Positions 43,707 through 53,619 are shown, counted from the first letter of the stretch. The stretch: 64,000 bases of DNA from CAVSNH01 sp963729275 (GCA_963729275.1 CAVSNH010000010.1:1-64000); one strand, 5' to 3'. Notes: generated by a model not told the origin, from the letters alone. Numbers and translations are program-made.

Positions 43707-44111
43707 GTGGACCAGACCGCCGTGGCCAACCGATCGTCGCTCTCCCCTCGGCGGTCCCGAGCCGACGACACGATGCGGCGCCTGCTGCGCATTCCCGAGA
43801 ACCAGCGCCCCGTCGACGAGTCCGAGACCCATCGGATCTTCAGCGCGTCGATGTTCCTGTCGGGTCTTCGTTGCCTCTTGAGCTATGTGATCCTGCCGGT
43901 GGTACTGCCGGCTATCGGTGTAGCTCGCGGAGTCGGGCCGGCCATTGGCATCCCCATCAGCATCCTGGCGCTCACCTTCGACTGGCTCGGCATACGTCGG
44001 TTCTGGCTGGCCGACCATCACCAGCGGTGGGCGTTCTCCGCGCTCTACGCCGTGATCGGCAGCATGGTCTTCGCGCTGCTGGTCATCGACATCGTCAGCC
44101 TCGTCACCTGA
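43707..44111 (+). CDS. Small membrane protein, 134 aa
   Basis: A GTG start gives MDQTAVANRSS; an ATG at 43773 (MRRLLRIPENQ) is an alternative because neither has a ribosome binding site. The protein has a charged N-terminus, two to three hydrophobic segments (RCLLSYVILPVVLPAIGV, GPAIGIPISILALTFDWLG) and a final helix (WAFSALYAVIGSMVFALLVI). No family recognised. A hairpin follows 20 bases after the stop. Confidence 0.55.
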   Translation: MDQTAVANRSSLSPRRSRADDTMRRLLRIPENQRPVDESETHRIFSASMFLSGLRCLLSYVILPVVLPAIGVARGVGPAIGIPISILALTFDWLGIRRFWLADHHQRWAFSALYAVIGSMVFALLVIDIVSLVT

Positions 44112-44130
44112 GGCGTCCCTTCTGACTCAC

Positions 44131-44149
44131 GCCGGGTCCAGGACCCGGC
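44131..44149. terminator. Possible hairpin terminator, no T run
   Basis: gccgggt and acccggc flank a five-base loop ccagg, forming a GC-rich stem 20 bases after the stop of the membrane protein gene. There is no T run, so termination activity is doubtful. Confidence 0.3.
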
Positions 44150-44277
44150 GGTTCCGAGCCCGCAGGCACCACGCAATCCGCATCGGGGCCTATTCTGGTT
44201 GCCGGAAGGTCCGGCGGGGCTGCGTCCTCTCCTCCCCCGGGGGAGGGCATCAGTGAAGAACAGAAGGGAACCGATCA

Positions 44278-44826
44278 ATGGCGTTCCATCACGTCGCCAT
44301 CGCTACGCGTGACCTCGATGCGACGCATCGGTTCTACGCCGAGGCGATGGGCTTCGAGCTCGTGCACGTGGACATGATCCCCTACATGGAGCAGGGTTGG
44401 GCTCGTCACCTCTTCTATGACACCGGCAACGGGGAGATGCTCGCCGTCTGGGACCTCCACGATGCCAACCTTCCCGACTTCGACCCGGCCATATCCACCG
44501 GCCTTGGTCTCCCCCACTTCGTCAACCACATCGCCTTCGGGGCGTCGACCCTCGAGAACCTCGATGGCCGCAAGGATCGCTGGCTCGCTCACGGGCTCGA
44601 CGTGGTCCGTATCGATCACGGTTGGTGCGTGTCGATCTATACCAACGACCCCAACGGGATCATGGTCGAGTTCTGCTGCACGACGCGTGTCTTCGACGCC
44701 GGTGATCGCGGGACAGCGGACGACCGGCGTCGTGAATGCGACCCCGGCGACGTCGACCGAACGCCACCGCCAGCTGAATTCTTCTCGGCCGTGCCCGAGG
44801 AGGCAGAGCTGGCTCCTTCTTCGTAA
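44278..44826 (+). CDS. VOC-superfamily (glyoxalase-like) protein, 182 aa
   Basis: The start follows a ribosome binding site AGAAGGGAA. The VOC fold has the first beta-alpha unit FHHVAIATRDLDATHRFY and the second module starting VNHIAFGA, with metal-ligand-like residues His5 or His6, the His in VNHIAFG and Glu in NGIMVEFCC. Members are glyoxalase, dioxygenase or resistance proteins; the substrate cannot be told. A C-terminal acidic, Arg-rich tail of about 45 residues follows the domain. Confidence 0.85.
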   Translation: MAFHHVAIATRDLDATHRFYAEAMGFELVHVDMIPYMEQGWARHLFYDTGNGEMLAVWDLHDANLPDFDPAISTGLGLPHFVNHIAFGASTLENLDGRKDRWLAHGLDVVRIDHGWCVSIYTNDPNGIMVEFCCTTRVFDAGDRGTADDRRRECDPGDVDRTPPPAEFFSAVPEEAELAPSS

Positions 44827-44948
44827 CCATCGGTCCCCCGGCCCGGCAAAGAGGAATGGCGCACCCAGTCGCAGAACCGGGAGCGGGCCACACAATGGAC
44901 AGGTACCCGCCGCGGATCGCGCCGGACGGTCTCCGTCGGCTGGGCTAG

Positions 44949-45335
44949 CTAGCGCAAGGTGACGAGTTGTGCCGGAGCGGCAGCGCTGGACGCTTGGCGT
45001 TCGATGACGGGGAATTGCCCGCCATCGAAGGCGGCCACGAACTGACGCACCGGCTTCGGTAGCTGTACCAGCAATCGTCCTGCCGGTCGCGAGTGGTCGG
45101 GCGCCACCAGGTTGATGGCCAGCGAACAGGGCCCGACGGTCACCGATCGGACAGCGGGCTCCCCTCCCATGACCGCGGTCAGGTACAGCGCGATGGCACA
45201 GGATCGATTGCTCCTCGGGATGCCCTCGATGCCGGCCTCACCCAGCGACTTGGCGACCTGGTCCGCGCTCGTACCGAGCCCGGCCAGAAGTGCGTTCGTC
45301 CGCTTCTTGAGTTGTCGCAGGTCGCTCATCGGCAT
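44949..45335 (-). CDS. Hypothetical protein, 128 aa
   Basis: Two ATG codons (MPMSD) stand close together; either may start. The protein has a helical N-terminus (SDLRQLKKRTNALLAGL) and a central strand-rich part (AIALYLTAVMGGEPAVRSV). No signal peptide or known motif. Amino acid usage looks genuine, with no stops across the long frame and no competing strong frame. Family not recognised. Confidence 0.5.
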   Translation of the reverse strand: MPMSDLRQLKKRTNALLAGLGTSADQVAKSLGEAGIEGIPRSNRSCAIALYLTAVMGGEPAVRSVTVGPCSLAINLVAPDHSRPAGRLLVQLPKPVRQFVAAFDGGQFPVIERQASSAAAPAQLVTLR

Positions 45336-45592
45336 CCGTCGAGGTGTCCCGTCATGGTACTGCTTTCGGGTCGCCCGATCGGCTCGGAATTGCCGGCTCC
45401 AGGAGTCCCTCCGGCGGTCGGAGCGCGTCCCGCGCCGCCCTCGGCTCAGTTCGCCCTTCAGTCACGCTCCAGCTGCGCCGATTGAGTTCGGAAGCCCGGG
45501 AGGAAAGCTGGAATGGGAGATGGAGACGTGACCCTCGCTCGGACGGACGGTCCGTTGGCAGCGTCGTCGTGCAGGTCGTCGGAACAGTTGCC

Positions 45593-45826
45593 ATGAGCCG
45601 CCTCCGCCAGTGGCAACGGCGCAGGTCAGACCGCCAGCAGAGCCAGAAGGTCCTCGCCCTTGTGGATGTGCGCGCCCACTACCTCGAGTTGCTGTCCGTC
45701 ACCAGCAGCCCCGGTGTGCTGCTCCACATCATCGACGCCATCGATCACGCCGATGCCCAGCTGGACGAGCTCGACCCGCAGCACCGGGTCCCCCGCGGCG
45801 AGCTTGTCGCCATCCCGAGGAGCTGA
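45593..45826 (+). CDS. Small hypothetical protein, 77 aa
   Basis: The ATG giving MSRLRQWQRR is chosen. Strongly basic N-terminus (RQWQRRRSDRQQSQK), then a helical stretch YLELLSVTSSPGVLLHIIDA and an acidic HADAQLDELDPQHR. No known motif. The next small gene begins two bases after its stop, with a ribosome binding site overlapping the end of this frame, so the two are probably coupled. Confidence 0.45.
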   Translation: MSRLRQWQRRRSDRQQSQKVLALVDVRAHYLELLSVTSSPGVLLHIIDAIDHADAQLDELDPQHRVPRGELVAIPRS

Positions 45827-45828
45827 AG

Positions 45829-46065
45829 GTGCCGTGGCTTGGGCGGCGCAGGACCCCGCTGCAGGAGGCCCTGAATGCGCTGGCACGGGCCGAGCGGGCG
45901 AGCTCTGCCTCGTCGCTCGCCAAGTCACTGGCTGCCCTGGGCGCGGTGCGCCAACAGCCGGCCCCCGACCCTGGGGATCAGCCAGACGCTAGGGACCACG
46001 ACCCAGACGGTCCCGCCGTGCGTCCCGGGGACATGAGCATCCTGGGTCCGACCATCAGAGCCTGA
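45829..46065 (+). CDS. Small hypothetical protein, 78 aa
   Basis: GTG start with GAGG about ten bases upstream, two bases after the preceding stop. The N-terminal half is a helix (TPLQEALNALARAERASSAS); the rest is a Pro/Asp-rich tail. Function unknown; inferred partner of the preceding small gene. Confidence 0.4.
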   Translation: MPWLGRRRTPLQEALNALARAERASSASSLAKSLAALGAVRQQPAPDPGDQPDARDHDPDGPAVRPGDMSILGPTIRA

Positions 46066-46206
46066 GCCGGTCTGCTTGCCGCCCCGGCCCGGCCACGCCG
46101 ACGGCTCGGTTCGGCCCATCCGGAGCCCCGGTGGCATCACTCGACAGCCCTGCCGGCAACCAGGGCTTGGGGCTAGCGTCCGAGCGTTCCGAGAAGGAGG
46201 CCGACC

Positions 46207-46452
46207 GTGCCACAGTTCATGGATTTCCACGCCGACCTGGCGTTGCCACCCGAGGCGATCGAGCAGATCACGCAGGACACGAAGGACGCCAAAGCCGACG
46301 AGTTCGGTGTTCGCCAAGTCGAGTTGTTCCACAATTCAGCCGGCCAGGTGTACTGCCTTCTCGACGCTCCTGATGCGGACGCCGTGCGCCGCCATCACGA
46401 AGCCCTCGGCGTGCCGTGCGGGGACGTACACGAGGTCAAAGGCTTGCTGTAG
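46207..46452 (+). CDS. DUF4242 (SCO4226-like, nickel-binding) family protein, 81 aa
   Basis: The GTG start follows AAGGAGG with a six-base spacer. The protein has the typical ferredoxin-like core MDFHADLALPPEAIEQI, VELFHNSAGQVYCLLDAPD and RRHHEALGVPCGDVHEV. The late cysteine and histidines are the residues that bind nickel in Streptomyces SCO4226. Metal binding is inferred from family, not shown here. Confidence 0.75.
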   Translation: MPQFMDFHADLALPPEAIEQITQDTKDAKADEFGVRQVELFHNSAGQVYCLLDAPDADAVRRHHEALGVPCGDVHEVKGLL

Positions 46453-46543
46453 CAGTCGAGCCGGGCCGGCGGCCACGACGTCACGATGAACCGCGGGTTG
46501 TCTTGCCACCACCGCCGGTACTGCTCCGCTACCCCCCAGAACG

Positions 46544-47353
46544 TCAGAGGTTTCGGAAAAACTCAGGGTCCTCTTGAATCCTGGCGTAGATGTCGGCGCC
46601 CAAGCGAGCTGTGCGGCGGGAAGCTCGATAGCGGTACACCCGGACTCTCAGTGAGTAGGCCTTGCGCACTCCCACTCCGATGATCGGAATGGCCTCGAGC
46701 CGCCGCGACCGATTCGGGTGCCACACGTAGAAGTCGCCCATGGCATTGGGTCGCCGGAATCCCGCACCATGGTGATATACCAGGTCGCCGTAGACACTGA
46801 ATGCCCATGGGTGCTCATTCCCGCGGTTACTCCGGTGGATCGGCGTCCACGGCGAGTCCGATCTCTCCAATGCGGCCAGCAGATTCCCGCCGACGTCGGT
46901 CCGGGACCAATTCCATTCATTTCGCCAGCAGTAGCCGGCCGACCAGTCACCGTGAAGCCGCTCCCACTCGGCCACCCGGATGACGCAAAAGCATGGATGA
47001 GGTTGCTTGTCGGCACCGTTCTCGGCCCTGTTTACGGCGATGAGTGCAGATTCGTCCAAAGCCTTGCGAACGGTCGGCATTGGGTCCGCAACCAGAAACG
47101 CGTCGCCGTCGATGAACATGATGAGGTCATCTGCAGCTGCCTCGTTCACGACCTCCGCGGCCATCAAGTTCAGCTTCCCCGGATGGTCGCCTTTGGCCTC
47201 GATGACGCGATCGAACTTCCTCTCGTGTCCGGCTGGAATGCCCTCCAGATTGGCGACGATGCGATACGGCTCATGCAGATGACGCTTCAGATAGGCCAGC
47301 TGGATGTCGATCCATCGATCTGAGCCGAAGTGGACTGTCACGACGTGGATCAC
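46544..47353 (-). CDS. GT-A-fold glycosyltransferase-like protein, 269 aa
   Basis: Begins MIHVVTVHFGSDRWIDIQLA, a family-type start, with the DxD-like metal site in LIMFIDGDAFLV and a donor-region IAVNRAENGADK. A later WHPNRSRRLE may bind the acceptor. The hallmark pattern is that of small GT-A transferases acting on surface glycans. It lies upstream, in minus-strand order, of nothing obvious, but it sits beside the sulfatase gene at 47658-49133. Confidence 0.7.
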   Translation of the reverse strand: MIHVVTVHFGSDRWIDIQLAYLKRHLHEPYRIVANLEGIPAGHERKFDRVIEAKGDHPGKLNLMAAEVVNEAAADDLIMFIDGDAFLVADPMPTVRKALDESALIAVNRAENGADKQPHPCFCVIRVAEWERLHGDWSAGYCWRNEWNWSRTDVGGNLLAALERSDSPWTPIHRSNRGNEHPWAFSVYGDLVYHHGAGFRRPNAMGDFYVWHPNRSRRLEAIPIIGVGVRKAYSLRVRVYRYRASRRTARLGADIYARIQEDPEFFRNL

Positions 47354-47657
47354 GGCTGTTCCCGGCGCTCAGTCATTGTTTGGACGACCTTGGGGACGGC
47401 CGTGGTCCGCCGGGACGGCCGATGCAACCGACGCAATCGCCTGAACGCAGTAGGGATGCCTGAGAGCTGGACGGCGGCGAATCGGAGCAGCCCGGGTGGT
47501 TCGAGCGGCTTCCGTTCGACCATCCGATGCTCCCGGTGACCACTTCCATCTTCTTCCCGTCCAGGTCATGTTCGTCTTCGACGGTGAAGGGTGAGCGCCC
47601 GCTGTTACACGCATCAGCCACGGTGCCCGAACATTCGACGTCACCGAAACGTGATGC

Positions 47658-49133
47658 TCATACTGCTTCTTCCTCGCCTCCCGGCGGGTGCAGCAGATTA
47701 GCTCGAAGCCGCCGGATTCGGGACCAGACATCAGCCGGATAGACCACCTTTGCAGGTGCCTCGACGCTCCCTCGGAGATGAAGATCGATCGCTGCCAACA
47801 ACTCGTCCCGGATCGGACGACATTCCGGATCCTCGGCCCGGTTGGTGGTCTCCGCAGGATCCTGCCGGGAATCTGCGAGAAACACGTCCCAATCCGACGG
47901 TTGGGCGGCGTTGCCGTTGATGCGGACGTTGCGATCCAATCGGTAATGGCTCGTCCGGACACAACTTCGCCTTGGCCAACCTCGTCCGTCGATCCAACGG
48001 CCAACCCTTATGTTCGGATAGGCGAGGCTCTGACGCTCACCGAACCCGATCGTCGAAAAGACCAGAGCCGGGGCATCCTCGGAAAACACGTCTCTCCCAT
48101 CGAAAACGTCGGGCGCCGCTTCGCCTGCGAAGCCCAGCATTGTCCGAGCGAGATCTAAGCCCTGGACCAGGTCGCTTCGCCGCTGCGCTTCCAGCCTTTC
48201 CGGCCACACGACGATGAACGGGACACGATGAACCGCAGGGGCAAAGGTGTGCTTGCCGAAAGCGCCGTTCTCCCCCAAGTAGCAACCGTGATCGCTGGTG
48301 AGAACAATCACCAGATCGCGATCAGCGCCTATGTCCCGAAGGCCGTCGAGGAGGCGCCCGACTTCGCTGTCGATCCAAGCCACCATTCCGTAGTAGCAGG
48401 CCTGTGCTCGTGTGAAATCCGTTTCGGTCATGCCGTCGGCCCAACCAACAACGCCAAAATGATGTTCGAACGTGCTGAGCCCCTCCTCAAAGACGGGACG
48501 CCGGGGCCATGGCCTATCGGCGTAGATATCGGCGAAGGCCGCGGGTGGAACTACCGGTGTATGGGGCTGGAGAATCGAGGCACGACCGAAGAATGGACGG
48601 CGGGCGCTTGCAACCCAGGACAGCAGATTGTCGACGACAGAACTCGGCGGGAAGCGGCGGGAGGCCGGAAAGGTTCCTCCGATCACACCAGTGGTCGAAC
48701 TCGAGAGGAGATGTAATTCTGAGCGATCTTCAACTGCTCGGAGGATGTCGAGCTTTCCGGCACCCGTTGAATCATGATGCTGCCAGGGTCGGAGAACCTG
48801 TGGAAGGTGTTCCTTGCCGAAGCTGGCAGTCACATAGCCGGCGTCGGCAAGGACTTCGGGGAATGTGGCTCGCACTGACATCGGAAAACGGGGCCACACC
48901 GCCTCGTTCCCGTATACGCCGGTGCGCTCTGGCGACAAACCCGTGAGCGTGCTGGTGCGTGACGGAACACACACTGGAGAATTGACATAGCAGTTCTCGA
49001 AGACCAGTCCGTTCGATGCAAGCGAATCGATAGCCGGCGTCTCGATGGTGGTTCGAGGGTTCCCATAGCACCCGAGTGCGTCGGTGCGCAGCTCGTCGCA
49101 GTAGATCCAAAGGATGTTAGGACGTGCCACCAA
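47658..49133 (-). CDS. Sulfatase, 491 aa
   Basis: Type I sulfatase with the CxPSR signature CVPSRTSTLTG (Cys55), the site converted to formylglycine. Metal ligands in NILWIYCDELRTDALG at the N-terminus and TSDHGCYLGENGAFGKH in the middle match the alkaline phosphatase superfamily. There is no signal peptide, so it is cytoplasmic or exported by another route. Choline-sulfatase-like or glycan-sulfatase substrates are possible. No formylglycine-generating enzyme gene is visible in the window. Confidence 0.85.
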   Translation of the reverse strand: MVARPNILWIYCDELRTDALGCYGNPRTTIETPAIDSLASNGLVFENCYVNSPVCVPSRTSTLTGLSPERTGVYGNEAVWPRFPMSVRATFPEVLADAGYVTASFGKEHLPQVLRPWQHHDSTGAGKLDILRAVEDRSELHLLSSSTTGVIGGTFPASRRFPPSSVVDNLLSWVASARRPFFGRASILQPHTPVVPPAAFADIYADRPWPRRPVFEEGLSTFEHHFGVVGWADGMTETDFTRAQACYYGMVAWIDSEVGRLLDGLRDIGADRDLVIVLTSDHGCYLGENGAFGKHTFAPAVHRVPFIVVWPERLEAQRRSDLVQGLDLARTMLGFAGEAAPDVFDGRDVFSEDAPALVFSTIGFGERQSLAYPNIRVGRWIDGRGWPRRSCVRTSHYRLDRNVRINGNAAQPSDWDVFLADSRQDPAETTNRAEDPECRPIRDELLAAIDLHLRGSVEAPAKVVYPADVWSRIRRLRANLLHPPGGEEEAV

Positions 49134-49545
49134 TTCGGCTCTCCACGATGCGAGCCTCTCCTGTCCAAATGACGCCCAGCACTCTTCGACAGGCGCCTCG
49201 GCCCACGGACAGAACCCCTCTTCCCCTCAGGCCGACGAGGCTACATCGGGCTGACAGGACGTACAACCGGACGCCGTCTGGTCGTGCAGGGGTCCGGTCT
49301 CCGCTGAACCGCTACTCCGTCTCCTTGACCTAACCCCCTGTCCCGGCACGAAGAGTACGGCTTTACGTGTGTCCACCGGGTCGTCCCCGACGCCCATTGT
49401 CAGCTGATGCATCGGGTCCGAGCGTGCCAACCGACGGATCCCCGTGCCCACTCGGGCGGCGGTCCACGGTGTTCGAACCGAAGACGTCGAGATCGAACTC
49501 CTCGGACGTCTTGGCAGCTGCCACCACCGCTGCGGTTGCCCGAGG

Positions 49546-50976
49546 TCAGGTGAGGGACAGTTGCTCGCCGAGCTCGATGGCTTCGGCCAAGCTTCGTTCC
49601 ACCGCGCCCGGACCGAGAACCGTCAGGTCACCGATCCAAGGCTCACCAATGAGGTCGGACTGCCACCCGTTGTCGGCCAGAAGGTTGGTCTCCTCGGCCG
49701 GGTCCTTGACCAGGTCGTAGTGCTGGAGGGCGAGGATCTGATCGCCATGCCGAAGCAACACCGGTGTGCCGGACAATTGCCGGCACAGCTCCCTGATGGC
49801 GGACGGAAGAGACCGTCCGTTCGTCGATGCCTTCGGGGTCATGGAGGTGACGATCAGCTTGTCGGGGAACCGAAGAAACGAGCGCAACACGATGGCTTGA
49901 TCCAACTGCTCCAACATTCGCTGATTCCGTGCTTGGTCAGCCTTCGTCATGTTCTGCATGAGGCCCTCCCAGTTGAGCCGAAACCGGTCCCGGAGGTACA
50001 GGTAGCGACGGTCCTCACTGACCAGCGTGCGCGGTTTGGCGCGCCCGGGGGGGAATCCGACATCGGCTCCAAGTTCGGCAACTCCGGCAGTCTCGAAGAG
50101 TGTCGGGAGGATCTCCGTCGATGACACAACGGTGGACGCGAGGGTATCGGCCAAGTGGTCGCGCCCTACGGTCGAGATCGACGAGGGTAGGTCGAACCAC
50201 AGCGGTACTTGGATTAGATCTTGGTGGACACGTCCACCGTGGTGCACGCGGGCGCGGTCTGGCTCGAGTCCCTCGCCGTGATCAGAAGTCACCGCAATGA
50301 TGAAGTCGTCACGCTGACGCGCGAGGTCGACCGTCGCTCGCATCCTCGATTCGAGTGCCGCCGCGCACGATCGGTATGTTGCTCGTGCTGCATCGGCCTC
50401 CTCCGCATCCAGATCGCGCCACTGGACGACCCGGGGACCGAGCGGCGGGTCCATGGTCGTGGCATAGCGGCTGGCGTCGGGCCGGTAGAAGTCGTGAACC
50501 ATGTTCGAGTGGAGTACGAGGAAGACCGGCTGGCCTCGTCGCGCGTTGGAGATCTCGTCAGCGGCTCGCTCGAACGGCTCTTCGTAGTCGGTCGAGTAGT
50601 CCCACACATCGAATCCAGTCTCGGCGCCTGAGCCTCGACCGATGGCTGGGTTATTGACGTAGGCCGCCTTACGCCAGCCGTCTCCGAGACGATCGAGTAG
50701 AAGGTTCGGCGGCCGCGGCGTTCGATCCGGCCGTGCCCGTCGGCCGATAGGCATGAAGCGACGCTGACGTCGTCTCGGGCGCCAAAAGGCACGCGGACCG
50801 ATTTGCCACGCCGGCGTTCCTCGGAGCATGGCCATACAGGAGGGCAAGGTCCAAGGTGCCGAGGTGATGCATCGTTCAGCTTGGAGCGTGCGCGACGTGT
50901 CGACGAAGGTCGAGCCCATCACGTCCGACCGGACTGCATCGAGCACGATCAGCAGAAGGTTGGGGGATTCTCGCAT
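49546..50976 (-). CDS. Alkaline-phosphatase-superfamily sulfatase-like protein, 476 aa
   Basis: The start MRESPNLLLIVLDAVRSD places the N-terminal metal site at the beginning; a GTG at 51003 adds nine residues. Residues VTSDHGEGLEPD and VHHGGRVHQDLIQVPLWF give the other metal ligands. The usual CxPSR is replaced by SAPWTLPSCMAM, so no formylglycine is made, and Thr or Ser may be the nucleophile, as in phosphoglycerol transferases. No signal peptide. With the neighbouring sulfatase it may act on surface sugar or lipid esters. Confidence 0.75.
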   Translation of the reverse strand: MRESPNLLLIVLDAVRSDVMGSTFVDTSRTLQAERCITSAPWTLPSCMAMLRGTPAWQIGPRAFWRPRRRQRRFMPIGRRARPDRTPRPPNLLLDRLGDGWRKAAYVNNPAIGRGSGAETGFDVWDYSTDYEEPFERAADEISNARRGQPVFLVLHSNMVHDFYRPDASRYATTMDPPLGPRVVQWRDLDAEEADAARATYRSCAAALESRMRATVDLARQRDDFIIAVTSDHGEGLEPDRARVHHGGRVHQDLIQVPLWFDLPSSISTVGRDHLADTLASTVVSSTEILPTLFETAGVAELGADVGFPPGRAKPRTLVSEDRRYLYLRDRFRLNWEGLMQNMTKADQARNQRMLEQLDQAIVLRSFLRFPDKLIVTSMTPKASTNGRSLPSAIRELCRQLSGTPVLLRHGDQILALQHYDLVKDPAEETNLLADNGWQSDLIGEPWIGDLTVLGPGAVERSLAEAIELGEQLSLT

Positions 50977-51003
50977 GCGATCACTCGTCAGCCTCAGCGA
51001 CAC

Positions 51004-52085
51004 GGGGAGTGTACTTCAGCGACGATCGCCTCTAGCCGCTGGCTACATGGCCGACGACGTCCGGCTTGCCGCTAATCGGCGGCGGGACCTTCTGATCGGT
51101 GGCCGCCACGGCAAGTCGCGTCAGCAAAGCTGGCCAAGACTATGGGGTTCGACGGTGTGAGGGTGGTGGAGAGGGGCGGGTCGTCAGGGTGTGAAACACC
51201 GACTCGGCTCGACCGGAGTCGTCCGGTGGGCTCATCCGTCAGCGGCGTCGGCATCGGGGCTGGAAACAGGGCGCGTGGACAGTCCTGGGCGCCGCCACCC
51301 TTTCAGTTCTAAGCCGGAGAATCGGTCGCTCGCCGCACCGCGCAAGCCTCGCGCTAGCGACACCTCGTGACGTTCTCGGGCGTTGAGGCCGAGTTGGTGG
51401 TAAGCCCCTACCGATTTGAACGGGCGAGTCTGTATTCAGCGACAATCGATCAGTCACTCCTGTTGGAGACCGGAACTCCCGGCGTCGTTGACTTGGAAGG
51501 GTGCCCGTATCCCGGCTGCATTCAGGTCGCTATTGGAGCGGCGACTGGCGGCTGCGTGACGGGATTCGTTCCCCGGACGACGAGGGTGGCAACGGTCGGG
51601 GTCGGCAACTCCGTCAACTTTGAACCGGCCCGCTACGCCCAGTGGCCAGTCTGATCGCCATCAACGCTCTCCAGCGTGCTCGACGCGAAGAAAGGGTGCC
51701 CTTTCAAAGTCCACCCGCCACCCCTTGCTATTTTTCTCTGTTGCCACGGAGGGTCCAAGCTGGGGCTGGCGACTCCGTCGACCATAAACAACCAGTTCAG
51801 AAGCAGTGTCGGAGGCGCGTTTGCAACCTTCACCCCACGGCGCTGGGTGGCGGTCCGAGTGGGTTGTTCAGGACCGACGGGTGGAGATCTCTCTTTTGTT
51901 TGGGAGCTCGTTTCCCGGCGCGAATCGGAGCCGCCCTCTCCTTGCTTGCCATCTTGGCTGGTGCCCTTGTGCCGAGCGGAGGCCGGGAGAGGGACGTCTC
52001 CCCCTGAGAGCCGTTAGCGGCAGGATGATGGGGTCGCCGTTCGACAGTACATGGTGACTTCGAAGGCACCGGCCTTCGTGCGGCG
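51004..52085. other. Stretch without a supported gene
   Basis: These 1,082 bases hold several short open frames on both strands but none with a ribosome binding site plus protein-like composition. The best is a 95-residue GTG frame at 51367-51654 containing two cysteines. It may include promoters for the divergent sulfatase-like gene and the copper monooxygenase gene. Confidence 0.4.
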
Positions 52086-53255
52086 ATGCGACGGAGGAAT
52101 AGGCTGGGTGGCGTGCGAATCCCTCGGCTGGCGCTGTTGATTGCCAGCGTGATCGTGGCTTCCACAGCCCTCACCGCGGTGGGACTGGCGGTGGCCGACG
52201 CAAGCCAGTCCGCCTCGTCATACCCGATCACGACGATCTCCCTCACGTCACCGACCTACCGCCCGCATGCCGCCTCGGGAGGGACGGATGACTATCACTG
52301 CACCCTGCTGAACCCTCACGTCACGCGGGACTCGTACGTGATCTCGAGCCAGTTCTTCCCGGGGAGCGTCGAGGACCATCACGCCATTCTCTACCTCGTA
52401 CCACCATCACTGGCAGCGTTGGCGGAGCGGGACGATGTCGGCGGAAGGGGTTGGTCGTGCTTCGGAGCGGCATCGGAGCCCGGGTTGCCGGTCGATCAGA
52501 TCCTGAGCACGCCCATGCTCAGTGTCTGGACACCGGGCCACGGCGCTGACGACCTGCCGAAGGACACCGGGATCGCCCTTCCGGTTGGGAGTCTCGTGAT
52601 CATGCAGGTTCACTACAACCTGCTCGTCGGCGACAAACCCGTGAAGAACTCATTGGTGCTTCATACCGTGCCGATCTCTACGCCGCTGAAGCCGCTGAAG
52701 CTCCTTGTGATATACGCCCCACCCGATATTCCGTGTCCGGTCGGCATAACCGGGCCCTTGTGCAATCGAGCGGCAGAACTCGCCAACCTAGGCCAACGCT
52801 TCGGCCAGGCCGCGGTCGAATTCGTGAACGACGTCGAAAAGGCCTGCGGACGCAACCCGTCTGATCCACCCGAGGGTGACTCGACGTCCTGTACATGGCC
52901 GCTCTGGACGAAGGGCGGCTACATCGTAAGAGTCCAGGGCCATATGCACCTCCTGGGTCGCAGTCTCACGTTGGTGCTCAATCCGGGGACGCCGAGAGCC
53001 AAGACGATCCTCAACGTCCCCAACTACAACTTCAATTATCAAAAGGCGTACAACCTGAGTGCGCCGGTGAGGATGAGACCCGGCGACAGGATCGAGGTCA
53101 CCTGTACCTACGATCCGGCCTTGGCGCAGGAGCTGCCCGCCCTGCGTAAGGTCCCGCCCCACTTCGTCACGTGGGGTGATGGATCCGCCGACGAGATGTG
53201 CACCGGTCTGGCGTGGTACTCAGCGTCCCCGCCGGATCCACACTTCCCCGTTTGA
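52086..53255 (+). CDS. Secreted PHM/DBM-like copper type II monooxygenase, 389 aa
   Basis: A signal peptide at about residues 11-40 (RLALLIASVIVASTALTAV) precedes a two-domain copper monooxygenase fold. Both copper sites of peptidylglycine monooxygenase can be seen. The first has HH at 98-99 (EDHHAIL) and His176 (MQVHYN). The second has His286 and His288 (GHMHLLG) and Met371 (DEMCTG). The start could also be a GTG 27 bases downstream, since neither has a strong ribosome binding site. Substrate unknown. Confidence 0.8.
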   Translation: MRRRNRLGGVRIPRLALLIASVIVASTALTAVGLAVADASQSASSYPITTISLTSPTYRPHAASGGTDDYHCTLLNPHVTRDSYVISSQFFPGSVEDHHAILYLVPPSLAALAERDDVGGRGWSCFGAASEPGLPVDQILSTPMLSVWTPGHGADDLPKDTGIALPVGSLVIMQVHYNLLVGDKPVKNSLVLHTVPISTPLKPLKLLVIYAPPDIPCPVGITGPLCNRAAELANLGQRFGQAAVEFVNDVEKACGRNPSDPPEGDSTSCTWPLWTKGGYIVRVQGHMHLLGRSLTLVLNPGTPRAKTILNVPNYNFNYQKAYNLSAPVRMRPGDRIEVTCTYDPALAQELPALRKVPPHFVTWGDGSADEMCTGLAWYSASPPDPHFPV

Positions 53256-53619
53256 AGGTCATCGACAAATCGAAGAGCGAGCCGAGCGGATCGAGCACGA
53301 GATAAACATCTCCCCCGAGCGGAACAACTGGCCTCAATTGGGGCTGACAACCACGCACCATCCGGACGAACGTCGAAGCGTTGCCGAGTCGCGTCCCGGT
53401 CGGGTTTTAGGTGTATCGAAGGGGGGACTTGAACTTCGGCTTGGGATATCCGAAACTTCATCCACGACGGCGCGGACCGAGGCTTGGATGAGCTAACGGG
53501 ACGGCCGGTCAGAACAGCACAGCGAGAATCGGGGGTGTCCCCTACCGGAACGAGTGGGGCACTCTCACAGGTCAATCTCTCCTACAATGCGAACCCGTGG
53601 GCGGGTTGCCTGAGCTTGA
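53256..53619. other. Stretch without a supported gene
   Basis: 364 bases between the copper monooxygenase and the membrane protein genes. No frame has a ribosome binding site and coding character. It probably carries the promoter of the downstream gene. Confidence 0.4.

Noticed and set aside
47373..47621. Minus-strand open frame of 82 codons next to the sulfatase gene
   Set aside because: Ser/Pro-rich, no ribosome binding site, no similarity recognised.
51367..51654. GTG open frame of 95 codons
   Set aside because: No ribosome binding site, no known family, and the sequence has no clear coding bias relative to other frames.
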